The translations under genes were made by a program, and so were the position numbers. A stretch of 64,000 bases of DNA from positions 336,715,177-336,779,176 of the forward strand of contig NC_090448.1 of the NCBI RefSeq assembly GCF_031143425.1. The letters are read 5' to 3'. Below, in pieces: positions 23,591 through 34,825 of the stretch. The first letter of the stretch is position 1. Every line of letters begins with the position of its first letter. The stretch comes from Pleurodeles waltl (Eukaryota; Chordata; Amphibia; Caudata; Salamandridae). The notes beneath the pieces are model-generated. The model saw nothing but the letters and a program-made list of their open reading frames with translations, ran no database searches and was not told the DNA's origin.

Positions 23591-24082
23591 CACCAGCTAA
23601 AGTGGATGAGTGAGACCTACATCAAAAATATGTTGGTGCGGTTGGGTGTTATCCTATTTTCTCTGTCACTAACTGTAACTAGACACATAGTGGATAGAGG
23701 TCCTAGATGTGACAGACAGCATGTTTGATGTAAATAGTAATGTTCAAAACATACGTCAATGGGGCTACCAAATGGGCTTAAATTCCCCTTATGTTCCTGA
23801 AAGGGAACGCAAATTTTCTTAGCAGTGTGAGCAGCCAGACAGGCCATTACTGAATTCTGGAGGGAAGACCCCTGTCACAGGGAATGCCTATGTGGGTTGT
23901 GGGACCTCCTGGGAATGACGAAAACAACAAGGTCACTTGTTCACAAAATTGGACTCATTTGAAAAACACTGGAGTCCTTTCCTGGACTATTTGCTCTTGG
24001 GGTTTAGAGAGCTATCCTGTCCTGGAGCTCTCAGATTTACTTTAAAATATTTACACCACTAGAATGCTCTCAAATACACTGA

Positions 24083-24262
24083 GGGCCCGATTCACAAAGG
24101 TAAACGTACACTTTTGTGTACGTTTCTAATTGTTTGCCAGTCACAAAGGGATTTACGAGTAGACTCCGCACTAGAAAAGATACTACTTGTAAATCCCTTT
24201 ATGAATAGCAAACAATTGTAAACTTACACAACAGTGTAAGTTTACATTTGTGAATCAGATCC
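24083..24262. mobile_element. Foldback MITE (about 180 bp)
   Basis: Nearly the whole element is one inverted repeat. The left arm starts GGGCCCGATTCACAAAGG and contains GTAAACGTACAC and AGGGATTTACGAG. The right arm carries the complements CTTGTAAATCCCT, GTGTAAGTTTAC and TTTGTGAATCAGATCC. Each arm also contains a small internal palindrome (GTGTACGTTT-type). The arms are about 85 bp with scattered mismatches. No clear target duplication was found, so the superfamily is not assigned. Confidence 0.7.
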
Positions 24263-24269
24263 ACAACAT

Positions 24270-25479
24270 ACTGTATAAAGTAGTATACAGGCAAAAAAAC
24301 ACAACAGTCACTTGACTAACATGACATGAAAAGAAAGCTGTCGCTATCTTACTGGGTAACCTCCTGTTGCGATGGAATATAGCAGGGCCGGCTTCAGCTC
24401 TGGGAGTGCCTGGAGTGACAATCTTTTTTGACGCCTCCGCCCATCCCATGAATTCCTCCTCAGATCTCCTCACTGCCACTCTGCAAAAGTGCTCCTCATC
24501 TCTCCATAGACCGTCTCTAACATACATTATATTTGTTTTAAACCACTGGTAAGGGCTGGATTTGGCTACTCAGGTAGCCACAAAAAAATCCTGATCTGTT
24601 TCTTGCAGCATATTAACCCTTTGTGAAACGTTATGGCGACCCTAAACTTCCACTAGACAAAACTCCTGATCTCTCGCTCTAGCAGCAACATTATTCACAA
24701 GAGTTATCTTGATATTTTTATTACTGCATTGAAAGCTGGATGCACAAGGAACTCTGCAGCAGGTGTATTAAATCATCCAAAACATTTGCATAGTATCAAA
24801 CAAGTAACCCCTGTAACACCTCTGACATCGGTAACAACACTGCACAGAGAATTACAGCTCCAAATATCATACAAGACCCCATGGTTAACTCTGTCAGGGG
24901 TCACTGCAGGGCCATGAAAGTTAGTTCCAGAAGGAGAGGGATGAGGGCATGGTGAAGGGGAGGAAAAAGGAGCGGAACAAAATGCGTGCAGCATATCTGC
25001 GCACAATAAAACCACCATCCAAATAACACCTTCATATGGCATGGTCTGGCCCTATATAGATTCAGGAAAGTAGAGATTCATCAAACTGGAAACGGTTGTA
25101 CCTCTTTAATTGATGCATCATGCTCAAACTTGGAAAGCCATAAAGGTCCTTTTTAGTAGTAGTTTTCTTTGTTTGTAGCTGCTTCTTCTTTGGTATTTGG
25201 CTGTTTGACTGGAGTCCAAGAACATGTGGACCTTCGCCCCTGAAGTGCTGACATTTGGCTTTCTTGCAGCCACTCAAGTCACAGCGCTCAACTAACAGTG
25301 TAAGTCCAAACAGTCCTTCACCCCCTGGAACCTGATGGTGTGAGTGGAGAGGGACTGGGTTGAAGGATTCCTACTGGCCTTGCCTATCTCAATGCCTCAA
25401 CCAGAGGGAGCGCATCCAGTAATCGGAACTAGGCAGCTCTTGCCTCCTTTTCAAGAAACTCTCCAGTTCCATTTCCATT
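24270..25479. other. Unassigned sequence
   Basis: Short open frames on both strands have no recognisable motif. A T-rich and G-rich stretch near 25140-25200 is low in complexity. No transposon ends or exon-like structure could be supported. Confidence 0.45.
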
Positions 25480-26400
25480 GTGGTGTCTAGTTTTCAAAAT
25501 CCTTGTGGCATTGAGATGAAGACCATGTGTCTTCTTTCCCTGTTTTCAGGGCAGAGATCCAACGAACAAGGCTGTCCACTGACTCCTCATAATTCGCCAC
25601 GCTGGTCTTGTTTCCTTCAACAACCCGTCCAAAGCAGTATGTCATGTATGTGGTTGACAGTTTGTTGCATAGATACCTGCGGAAGCAGAATTGGGCTATC
25701 AGCATCCAGCCCACCGAGGTTTTCTCCCTGAATTCCTCCAGATTTTGAGGCTTTTGGTGCAAAAAGTATTGCATGCCTTTCAGTCCATTTTGTTTATTCC
25801 CCGTTGGATATAGAACACTAGTGAAGAGGCTAGAGTTTTCCTCCAGAATTCCTCCAGATTTCGGAGCTTTCGGTGCAAAAATGTCTTGCGTGCCTTTCAG
25901 TCCCTTTTGTTTTACTCCCCTTTGGGTATAGGACACTTACAAAGAGGAGATGCTTAAAGCAGGGTCCAAGAGCTGTAGGAGAAATTGTAATAAGGTCTCA
26001 GTTCTTCCCCTTTCTGAGTGTCTGCTCCTCAGCTATCTATTCATCAGCCTTCAAGCCAGGGGCAAGACCACAAACAAATAAGCGTAAACCATCGCACCTC
26101 CACAGAAGATTTCTTCCATAGGCCTTCCTATCATCATGGCAGTCTAGTGCCAGAATCATCGGGGGCTTGTCTATTCCAGTCCTCTGGATCCACTCTGACC
26201 TCAGTCAAGTGCATCACAGGTGGCAACAGCGCCGCGCCATTCCACAGAACCTCACTCCTACGGGTGTTCAGAGGTTATTCCTCTGACTTATATAGGCAAG
26301 AGCAGTCCTCCATATACAGGAGCAAATAATCAGCTAGCCCATCACTTCCAGTTCTTGGAACTCACTGCAGTCAGCTGCATTCTACTTCTTGGGGCTTTAC
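25480..26400. other. Possible DIRS-like coding debris around the tandem duplication
   Basis: The minus-strand frame 25936-25487 is open for 149 codons, and plus-strand frames at 26018-26405 include FQFLELTAV, which resembles the RNase H region of DIRS pol (LELRAV-type motif). The two halves point in opposite directions. I could not fit either to the DIRS copies elsewhere in the window with confidence, so this is only a pointer. The stretch ends at the TTA target site of the Harbinger element. Confidence 0.25.
25719..25948 (+). repeat. 116-bp tandem duplication, two diverged copies
   Basis: The units begin at 25719 (GTTTTCTCCCTGAATTCC) and 25835 (GTTTTCCTCCAGAATTCC). They run in parallel through TGGTGCAAAAA, GCCTTTCAGTCC and a TATAGAACACT/TATAGGACACT block. 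The minus-strand reading frame stays open across both copies, so the protein-level reading is also duplicated (APKSGGILEENSSLF and PQNLEEFREKTS). Confidence 0.8.
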
Positions 26401-27019
26401 CATAGCTCTGGAAAGGGAACCATGTTGGAACTGCTGAGAATGGTAGGTCACCTCCTCAGAATTTAGGCCCTCATTATGACCTTGGTGGTAAATCTCACTT
26501 ACCGCCATGCTGACTGCCGTCAACATACCGCAGCAGATTACCGCCACCCATATTATGACCCACACATAGCAATCCGTCACTATACAGCCACACACACAAG
26601 TCCGCCAGCCCAAAGGTCAGTGATAAACTGGCGGTACCAAAACCCACACCGTTACGCCAACAGAACTACGCCTACAGCATTATGACCCATGAATCACCAT
26701 GGCGGACATTCAATGGCGCTAAACCATTGGCGCTACATACCGCTGCGCTCAAAATACGCACACTCAAACAAAACTACACCACATTGGACAATTTGAATAA
26801 CACACACCTGACACACACACACACACCACTATAAAACACACACACACATTACCCACAACCCTTTACCATTACAAACAAGTGCCACAAGAGAGATAGAAAG
26901 ACCACAGACAAGACCACAGACACACACCACCATGACCTATACACCATCCATGCACCCCACATCACGCACCCCAACCCAGGACCCCACACATCCTCACCCG
27001 CACCACTCTCACTACACCC

Positions 27020-28562
27020 ATGGCACCGCAACGACACCCCAGGTTCTCTGAGGAAGAGCTAAAGGTCATGGTGGAGGAAATCATCAGGGCAGAGCCACAG
27101 CTGTTCAGATCACAGGTGCAGCAGACGTCCATTGCAAGGAAGATGGAGCTACGGCGGAGAATCATGGACAGGATCAACGCCGTGGGACAGCACCCCAGAA
27201 CAAGAGATGACATCAGGAAGAGGTGGAACGACCTACGGGGGAAGGTACGTTCCACAGCAGCAAGACACCAAATAGCTCTACAGAGGACTGGCGGTGGACC
27301 CCCACCTCCTCCCCCACAACTAACAACATGGGAGGAGCAAGTCTTGGCAATCATGCATCCTGAAGTCCTGGCAGGAGTAGGAGGAGGACTGGACTCTGGT
27401 AAGTCAAATCTCTATTACTATCACCCCCCCTACCTGCATGCCATCACAAACCCCCACTCCTACCCTCACTCCCATCATTTCACCAACTCCCACATACCCC
27501 ACCATCACAACACACTCATCCCAATACCAAGCCAGGCATGCAACACCAATGCATGGACACCCCTCACAGACTTGCATGGACACCCATCACTAAAGCATGC
27601 ACACTAGAGACTAATCACCTATCCCACAAAATCACTACTCACACAAGGCAAAGCTGACAGGGCAATAACAACCATACAGGGCAACACACCCATGCACAAG
27701 ATGACACAAACAGAAACAATAACACCGCATTTACCTCCCCACAGGTCCCCCACCCAACGTCACCAGAGAGGAGGTGCCAGCAACTTCCAGTCCACCCCCA
27801 GAAGAGGCCCACAGTGATGACAGCAGCCTTGGACACCTGGATCTGGATGACCAACCTGGCCCATCAGGGATCTCCAGATATTCGGTTACCCAGGCACAGT
27901 CCCATACCACCACAGAGCTTCCCCCCTCAGGAAACACCAGCACAGTACCCACCCAGCGGGCCCATACCTCTGTCCCCAGGACACGTCAATCAGCAGTGTG
28001 TCCACCACTACAGGGACCCCAGGCCACCCCAAAAACACAGGGACCTGGGGTCAGTGGCAGTGGGCACACGGTTCAGGGGACAGAGGCACAGGACAACAGG
28101 GAAGCTGGGAGGACTGCTGTGCAACAGGGGGAAGACAGGCCCAGGGAACCGACTCTCCGGGAGGCACTTACCAACATCCTGGGAGCATACCACCATTCCC
28201 AGGTGACGATGGGCCAGATACTGGACAAGTTGCAGGAGACCCAGCGGCTGCAGGAGGGCCAGTACCTAGGGATCAGGGAGGACTTGAAGTCCATAAACAC
28301 TACCCTGGTCACCATTGCAGGGGTGGTGGCTGACATGGCCAACACCATGAGGGAGGCAGTGGCACACCACCGGGCCCCTGACACTAGCCAAGACGATGAA
28401 CAGCCTTCCACCTCAGCTGCCGCAAGTGGACAGAAGGCCCCGCCACAGGAACAACAGGCCACCAGCGCCTCACCCCCTGCACAAGGAGAACCACCCCGCA
28501 AACGGTTCCTGCGATCCAGGCAGAAGCCAGAGAACATTGCCAAGGCCCCAGTCAGGAAATAA
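27020..28562 (+). CDS. Harbinger accessory Myb/SANT-like DNA-binding protein, two exons
   Basis: Exon 1 is 27020-27398 and exon 2 is 27745-28562. The intron begins GTAAGT at 27399 and ends CCCCACAG at 27744; a glycine codon is split by the junction and the frame continues cleanly. The N-terminal 90 residues form a Myb/SANT-like (NAIF1-type) domain: FSEEELKVMVEEIIRAEP, then RTRDDIRKRWNDLRGKVRST. A Pro-rich segment and LTTWEEQVLAIMHPE follow. Exon 2 is Pro/Ser/Thr/Gln rich, with a helical, possibly coiled-coil stretch (GQILDKLQETQRLQEGQ) and a basic end (PPRKRFLRSRQKPE). In Harbinger transposons this protein binds the ends and brings the transposase to DNA in the nucleus. An AATAAA lies at 28746. 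No stops are seen: this is the best preserved gene of the element. The ATG at 27020 is chosen because the domain starts just after it. Confidence 0.82.
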
Positions 28563-29033
28563 GACTCTCCTGAATGTCACCCTTCTGTCCCACACTATCA
28601 CCCTGTCCACCTTGAAATGCCATTGCTCCCCTTCCCATGCCCCCTTGGACAATGCACCTGTGATACAAATAGACTGGACTACAACCTGGACTTTCCTCCA
28701 TCATCACCCCAGCCCTTGCACATCCCCCTCTAATCATTAGCCCTTAAATAAACACCATTTGAAAAAATACATGTATGGAGTCTGTCAAATCATTTAACCA
28801 TGTATTTGTTTAACAAGCTTTAAACACTGCAATATAACTGTACATTATTGTATACATAGGAATGACCTGTAGTTGGCTGCAGTCAACAAACTAGGAGCAA
28901 TAGTGGGACACAAATATCTGAAAATAGATGCCAAAGGGAAGTGGGCACAGAATTTGGAAAATCAGCCTGCCAGTGACAATGTCAAATACAAAACTGTCAA
29001 TGTAAAGTGTAATTACAGTGTCTTACCTGTGTG
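28563..29033. other. Spacer between the first Myb-like gene and the transposase gene
   Basis: It contains the probable poly(A) signal of the plus-strand Myb-like gene (AATAAA at 28746). The minus-strand transposase gene enters from the other side, so the two genes converge here. Nothing else is recognised. Confidence 0.5.
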
Positions 29034-30133
29034 TCATTGTAAGTACTGTCTTATTATAGCACTTCTGCTGTCCTCACCCTCATCCTCTGCCTCCTCATCT
29101 TCACTGTCCACATGGGTCACTGCTGCCACACGCCCATCTCCAGCCTCATCCTCCTGCAGGAAAGGCACCAACGTAAGGCAAGGGTGTGCAACATACAGCA
29201 TGCCACGATGATCTGGCCCACCTTCTTGGGTGAGTAGTACAGGGATCCACCTGTTAGATGGAGGCAACAAAACCTGACCTTCAGGAGGCCGAATGTCCTC
29301 TCTATTATTCTTCTAGTTCACCCATGTGCCTCATTGTAAAGTTCCTCTGCCCTTGTCCTGGGATTCCTCACAGGGGTCAGTAGCCATGAGAGGTTGGGGT
29401 AACCAGAGTCACCTGCAAATATCGAGGGCCAAATGTTAGACACACACTAACCCTTAGGGCCCACACCACACCCATACACCAACATCCACTGGGTGGGAAC
29501 CAGGGCTCACCTATTAGCCACACCCGGTGCCTCTAGAGTTGAGCCATCACATATGGAATGCTGCTATTCCTCAGGATAAAGGCATCATGTACAGACCCAG
29601 GATACTTTGCATTGATATGGGAGATGTACTGGTCCGCCAGGCACACTATCTGCACACTCATTTAGATTTCTGAACACCTGTTTATTTCTCCGGGGTGGGG
29701 GGGGGGCACAAATGCAATATGTGTACCATCAATAGCCCCAATAATGTTGGGGATATGTCCCATTGCATAGAAATCAGCTTTCACTGTGGCCAAATCCTCC
29801 ACCTGGGGGAAAACGACATTGCTGCGCCTGTATTTAATCAGGACAGACAACTCTGGTCAGCACTATTGAGAACATTGGCTGAGACATTCCTGCTGCCAAG
29901 CCCACTGTCACTTGGAAGGAGCCACTTGCCAGGAAATGGAGCACAGATAGGACTGGCTCAAGAGTGGGGATCCCGGTGGGCTGACAGATAGCAGATATCA
30001 GGTCAGAAACCAATTGGGCACACAGCCCTGTGGTTGTGGCCCTGTCCAGTCTATAGGTGAGGATAATGTGCCTGTCCTCCACTGTTGCCAAGTCCACCAG
30101 GGGCCTGTACACGGGGAATGTCTCCATCTCCAA
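29034..30133 (-). pseudogene. HARBI1-like DDE transposase, broken
   Basis: Minus-strand blocks read in order: YRLDRATTTGLCAQL and VLHFLASGSFQVTVG (30070-29900), then VVFPQVEDLATVKADFYAMG and IIGAIDGTHIAFVPPP (29820-29690) with the first catalytic Asp. YPGSVHDAFILRNSSIPYV (29600-29540) carries the second Asp, and ELYNEAHG followed by IIERTFGLLK (29340-29290) carries the catalytic Glu. The last part is an acidic tail, VDSEDEEAEDEGEDSRSAII. A 98-bp intron (29510 down to 29413) has GT and AG ends and splits a Gly codon. Damage includes a frameshift near 29845, stops near 29668 and 29540, one stop just before the IIERTFG block, and a shift near 29180. All three catalytic residues are still readable, so decay is fairly recent. 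The 5' start is not identified. Confidence 0.82.
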
Positions 30134-30598
30134 TTAATCCGCAGCGTTTGCAATCCATGGGGCAAACGTGAGTAGCTGGTCAGTATCCCATATTTCAAAA
30201 CACTACAATGCATTGCATGTTGTGACTGTAACACAAGATTGTTGAATAGGCCCAAATTGTGCATATGTGTACTGTGATGAAGTTAGGTGCCATGGCCTGC
30301 CCTACCCCTGAAATGGCGTCCACCTGTCCTGTATGGAGTGAGATGTGGAAATGAGGTAATTCCGCTGACATTGTGCACCGATGCAGGAGGCGGCCGAAAA
30401 TTGCCATGCAACTCCTCATTGGATCCCATTGAGCCCTATGGGTTACAGTGGCCAATGGTGATTTACGCCGTCGGTGATGGTATGCACCGCCACAGACGTG
30501 ACCGCCATTTTCTATCTGTTCACCCACTTGCTATCTGACCTTCAACAGAAGAGGACCTACACTGCAAGTGCTGCTGTGACCTGTGTCTGGAACCGACC

Positions 30599-33350
30599 AT
30601 GGCTCGTGTGACTGGGGAAAGGGCCCCTGCCTTCACCGCTGCAGAGTTGGAGAGACTGGTAGATGGGGTCCTACCCCAGTACCGAATGCTGTATGGGCCT
30701 CCAGACCAACAGGTGAGTACACTGTGAGCACGATGCATGGGGCATGAATGCATGGAGTGCTGTGTGTGAGGGCCTCGAGTAAGGGGTGGGGGTGGTGGAA
30801 GGGTCCTAGGCAGTGTGCTGCATGTATAGTGGGCAATGTCTGTGCGAAAGGGGATGGGAGGGCTATGGTGGGACACGAGTGTAACAGGCCAGACGGTCTG
30901 ACTGATACCTTTTTTCTATGAGTATTTTTCTGCAGGTCAGCCTCCATTAGAAAAAGGGTATATGGTGTACCATCGCCAAGGACGTGCTGATCCTGGGGCA
31001 GGCGGAGCACCCACTGTCGGAAATGGTGGGTGGACCTGACACGCTGGGCAAGGAAGATGGCGGAGGCCCAGCTGGGGATGGCCTCCCAACGAGGAAGGGG
31101 TGCCCGTCGAACCCTGACCCCCTGATGGACAGCATACTAGCGGTGGCCTATCTGGAGGTGGATGGGCACTTGAGGGTATCACAGCAGCCACAAAGGGGTG
31201 AGTACAGTTTCCAAATATACTACTTGCGCATGGTGGGGTGGTCTCCGGGTGGGGGATGTGGGCCTGTGGGTACCCCGGGGCCAGGCCGGACGTTGCTGGG
31301 TAGGTCCCATGTTGGGCAGGGTATGATGTGAACCAACTCCAACCAAGCTAGTAGGCATCAACTACTGGGCAGAGGTCTCTGGCATGCTGGTAGTGGCTTT
31401 AGGTATTACTGTCCATAGGCTAGTGACTACCATTGTGACTGGTAGTGCATTGCCTAATGCGTAGGTCTGTTCCCTGTGTGTGTGTGTGTTATGTATGCCA
31501 ACGGTGGCATTGGAGCAGCCATTGACCCAGTGTATCCTTTGTCTCTTCTCCCTTTTGTGACCCTGTCCTTCTGTGCATTAGCATAATCTGGCAGAGGAGC
31601 TGAGGCACCGGCGACGGAGGGAGCTGCATCCCACAGGGCCCAGGAGGCCGAATCCACCGACGGTTAGGGCACCAGTGGGATGGAGGGCAATGGAAGCACC
31701 ACAGCGGAGACAGGAGTGGACAGCTCGGACAGTGATACCTCCTCCGATGGAAGCTCCCTAGTGGTGGCGGACACCTCTGTGGCCACCCCAACTACAGGTA
31801 CAACCGCCACCCCCGTACCAGCTGCTCCTCAGCGAGTTTCCCGAGCCCGCTCACCCAGGAGGGTGGGCATCTCCTTAGTCCCAGGCACCTCAGGCCCTGC
31901 TGCCCTGAGTGAGGAGGCTATTGACCTCCTGCAATCCATCTCTGTTGGGCAGTCAACCATTGTGAATGCCATCCAGGGGCTGGCAGCCCATTTACAAAAA
32001 ACAAATGCTGTCCTGGAGAGCATTCACTCTGGCATGGCGGCCCCTTCAGAGATCAATCCGAGCTCTGGCCTCCTCTCTGATGGCAACCATTGTCCTTGTT
32101 TCTAGCCTCCCCCCTCCAACTTCCTCTACCCAGTCCCATTCCCCTCAAGCCCAACCATCCCAAGCACACAGGCAGACCAGCATGCACCCAGGACAACACA
32201 CAGGAGTGGTTCAGGCAAACACAAGCACCGCATATCATCCCACAGGCACTCACACAAACACCATCCAGATGCAGACATACCAACATCCACTGCCTCCACT
32301 GTGTCCCCCTCCACCTGGCCGTCCACCTCCCTCCCAGTAGCGTCTACACACACACCTGCATGCACTACATCCTCATCCACTCCCTCCATCACCAGCACAC
32401 CTATCACTACACACCCCTCACTGGCAGTCACCACCCCCACATCCATGCACACATCCCCTGTGTCCTCTCCCACTGTGTCTGTGCCCCCTCCTCCCAAAGT
32501 TAACAAACGCAAGCACTTAGACACCCAACAGCCATCCACCTTACAACAGCATCCAGCCCATGCACCTGCACCCAAACGCAGCAGACACCTCCTACAACCA
32601 CTTCCACTTCCTCCACTCCCAAACCTTCACCCTCTTCCCACCCCAATGTCCTTAAGAACCTTTTCCTCTCCACGGTTGACCTCTTCCCTACCCCTCCCCC
32701 CTGTCCTTCACGTCGGGCCAGGGTGGTCAGAACCCAGGCGAGCACCTCAGCCACCCAGTCCACGGCCACAGTAGTGTCGACAGCTACTGCAGGTGGGGGA
32801 GAATCTCGGGAACCAGCCAGTAGTACTGGAAGTGTGCATGCACCAGGTGCGTCAAGGAAGGGCACGGAGGCACCACCAGCTGCAAAAGTGAAGGGCAAGG
32901 AGGCACCACCAGCTGCAAAAGGGAAGGGAAAGGAGGCACCACCAGCTACAAAAGTGAAGGGCAAGGATCCAACACCAGCTGCGAAAGGCAAGGAGGCACC
33001 ACCAGCTGCAAAAGTGAAGGGCAAGGGGCCAGCACCTGCAGGCAGGAAGGACAGGAGGCCTGGTGCTGGGACTCATTCGGAGCCCCTACCACCAACCACG
33101 GCGGTTGAGCCGTCCGAGGCTGCAGGGGAAGGGCTGGAGCCCCCCCCCACCCACTGCCAGCACCGCCACTATGACCACTGCCAGCAGCAGCAGCCCCTGT
33201 GGGCAGCCGTCTGAGGCTGCAGGGGATGGGCTGGAGCCTCCCCCCACCACTGCCAGCACCGCCACCAGCACCCATGCCAGCCCCGACACCAGACCCGCCA
33301 CTGCCACCACTGAGCAGCTGTCACCATCGGCGGGCAGTGTGTAGTTCTGC
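30599..33350 (+). pseudogene. Second Harbinger Myb/SANT-like gene, broken, at least three exons
   Basis: Exon 1 (30599-30712) encodes MARVTGERAPAFTAAELERL and ends at a CAG/GTGAGT donor. Exon 2 (30936-31197) follows a TTTCTGCAG acceptor and continues the Myb-like domain (RWARKMAEAQLGMASQRGRG in one frame). It contains a premature TAG at 30948-30950 and at least one frameshift. Exon 3 starts about 31582. From 31681 it is open through TGVDSSDSDTSSDGSSLVVA, RARSPRRVGISLVPGTSG and a predicted helix, EEAIDLLQSISVGQSTIVNA. The C-terminal part becomes Thr/Pro rich and then a run of Lys-Gly-Lys-Glu-Ala-Pro-Pro repeats (about 32870-33050). This protein differs from the first Myb-like protein of the element and probably is a second accessory DNA-binding protein. 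Exon borders after 32100 are uncertain. Confidence 0.65.
32865..33055 (+). repeat. Coding tandem repeat (about 33-39 bp units) in the second Myb-like gene
   Basis: Five to six units of the pattern GGCAAGGAGGCACCACCAGC with TGCAAAAGTGAAG follow each other. In frame they encode KGKEAPPAAKV-type repeats, so length variation in multiples of three would keep the frame. The product is strongly basic with Ala-Pro hinges. Confidence 0.85.
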
Positions 33351-33546
33351 CTCCATGGGTTGTAGTGCGTCCTGGCCCCTGCTAATCCTATAGGTGTGAG
33401 AGACTGTGACCTTGCACTCCCCAAGATCTGCATCACAGAGCACAATGCCCCCTCCAAAACCATCGGAAGAAGCCATCCACTCACCCCATCCTTCCCAGGA
33501 TGAAGCACTCTGGGCACAAGGCCCCCTCCAGAACCAGTGGAGAAGC

Positions 33547-33805
33547 CACCCACTAGAGAGACGGTGGCCTTGCACTCACCAGGACCAAGCAGTGGGCAAT
33601 TCACCCACTTGAGAGACTGTGGCCTTGCACACCCCAGGACCAAGCAGTGGGCAAACCACCCACTTGAGACACTGTGGCCTTGCACTCCCCAGGACCAAGC
33701 AGTGGGCAATCCACCCACTTGAGAGACTGTGGCCTTGCACGCCCCAGGACCAAGCAGTGGGCAAACCACCCACTTGAGAGACTGTGGCCTTGCACTCCCC
33801 AGGAC
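33547..33805 (+). repeat. 55-bp tandem repeat, about 4.7 copies
   Basis: Units start at 33547, 33602, 33657, 33712 and 33767, each beginning CACCCACTTGAGAGACTGTG or a close variant and containing CCTTGCAC and CAGGACCAAGCAGTGGGCAA. It lies in the 3' part of the Harbinger element after the second Myb-like gene. Long minus-strand open frames here are only repeats of the same unit. Confidence 0.93.
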
Positions 33806-34642
33806 AGCGCACAAGGCATGTAGCCCCCTCCAGGACCAGTGGCGTTGTACCATCTTCCGGCTGAGGTGCCCCCGTTCCTCGTCCCCCTGAGGTGCCTGTG
33901 TATTTTCGACCTTCTGCCCCTGCAGTGTTCTCTCCATGTTGTTGCAGGAGTGAGGTGGGGCCTTGGCCTATGTGTTGTGGCCCTGTGGCCCACGGACACT
34001 GAGGACTGGGCAGTGTCCCTCCATTTGTAAATATGGATATACATTTGTATTTTGATGCACTTATCCATGTTATTTTATCGTATTACACTCACTTTCTTCC
34101 AATCTTTTTGTCCTTGCACTATTCCTGAGGGGCACGGGGTCAATATGTAATGTTACTGCATCTGTTTGCGTGTATGGTGTTGGGGGTGGGGTGTTGCATG
34201 CGTGTGTCACTCTCTTTTTCCTCCTCCTCCCCCTCCCTTGGGTGCTGGGCGGCAGTACTCACTGTTGTTGTCTTTGCCGGCATTGATGTTCGTAATGCAG
34301 GAAGAGTTAGACGAGCATGGGGAAATGTGCAACTCGGGCTACATGGCATTGTGGTTGTTCCCTGAGTGTCCAGAGGTGAATCCTTTGACTTCTGTGTTCT
34401 GTTTCCGCCGTGCTTTTGATGTACTGCCCAGGAAAATGTGGCAGATAGGCCCGTCTTAATACAGTAGGCGGAACATTGTCTTCCGCCTGGCTGTTGGCGG
34501 TTATCGCCGTGGTGCTTATTGCTAGGCCGTGGCGGTCGGAGTGTTAAAGTGGCTGTCTGTCTGAGCGGTTTCTGCCATGGTCATATTTCCTTTTTTTTAC
34601 CACCGGCCTGTTGGCGGTATTACTGCCGCTTTATCACCGACC
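33806..34642. other. 3' subterminal region of the Harbinger element
   Basis: No coding region is recognised. Towards the right end it becomes rich in CCGCC, GGCGG and TGGCGGT motifs (34460-34640), like the subterminal sequences of the MITEs in this window. These are candidate binding sites for the element's Myb-like proteins, by analogy with other Harbinger systems. Confidence 0.5.
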
Positions 34643-34825
34643 GCCAGGGTTGTAATGAGGGCCTTAGTTTTTAAAGCTTTCGTATTTAAATATAATATAT
34701 ATATTTTACCATGCCATTTATTAGAATGCATGAGTAGTACAGTTTCTAATTTTAAAACCTAGATACTAGGAAAACATGCCTTACTCCCTAAGAAGAGCAA
34801 GTTACTTACCTTCGGTAACGCTTTT

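Larger units (their letters stand above)
26463..34666. mobile_element. Complete PIF/Harbinger DNA transposon (8,198 bp) with TTA target duplications
   Basis: The element spans 26466-34663. Its left end reads GGCCCTCATTATGACC and its right end, reverse complemented, reads GGCCCTCATTACAACC, followed on both sides by a GGTGGT/GGCGGT block. TTA triplets flank it exactly (26463-26465 and 34664-34666), the classical PIF/Harbinger target duplication. It carries two Myb/SANT-like genes on the plus strand (27020-28562 and about 30599-33350) and a HARBI1-like DDE transposase on the minus strand between them (about 30133-29034). The transposase and second Myb gene are broken, so this copy cannot mobilise itself. 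The many short GGCCCTCATTA MITEs nearby have related termini and may have depended on this family. Confidence 0.88.

Noticed and set aside
27962..28543. Minus-strand frames of up to 156 codons under the Myb-like gene
   Set aside because: Shadows of exon 2 of the Harbinger Myb-like gene, whose plus-strand frame is open and correctly spliced.
33547..33805. Regular 55-bp repeats considered as a CRISPR-like array
   Set aside because: Units are contiguous without unique spacers and lie inside a eukaryotic DNA transposon.
33086..34068. Long minus-strand frames (up to 283 codons) with repeated LPTAWSWG units
   Set aside because: They arise from the 55-bp tandem repeat and lie antisense to the Harbinger element; no family resemblance.
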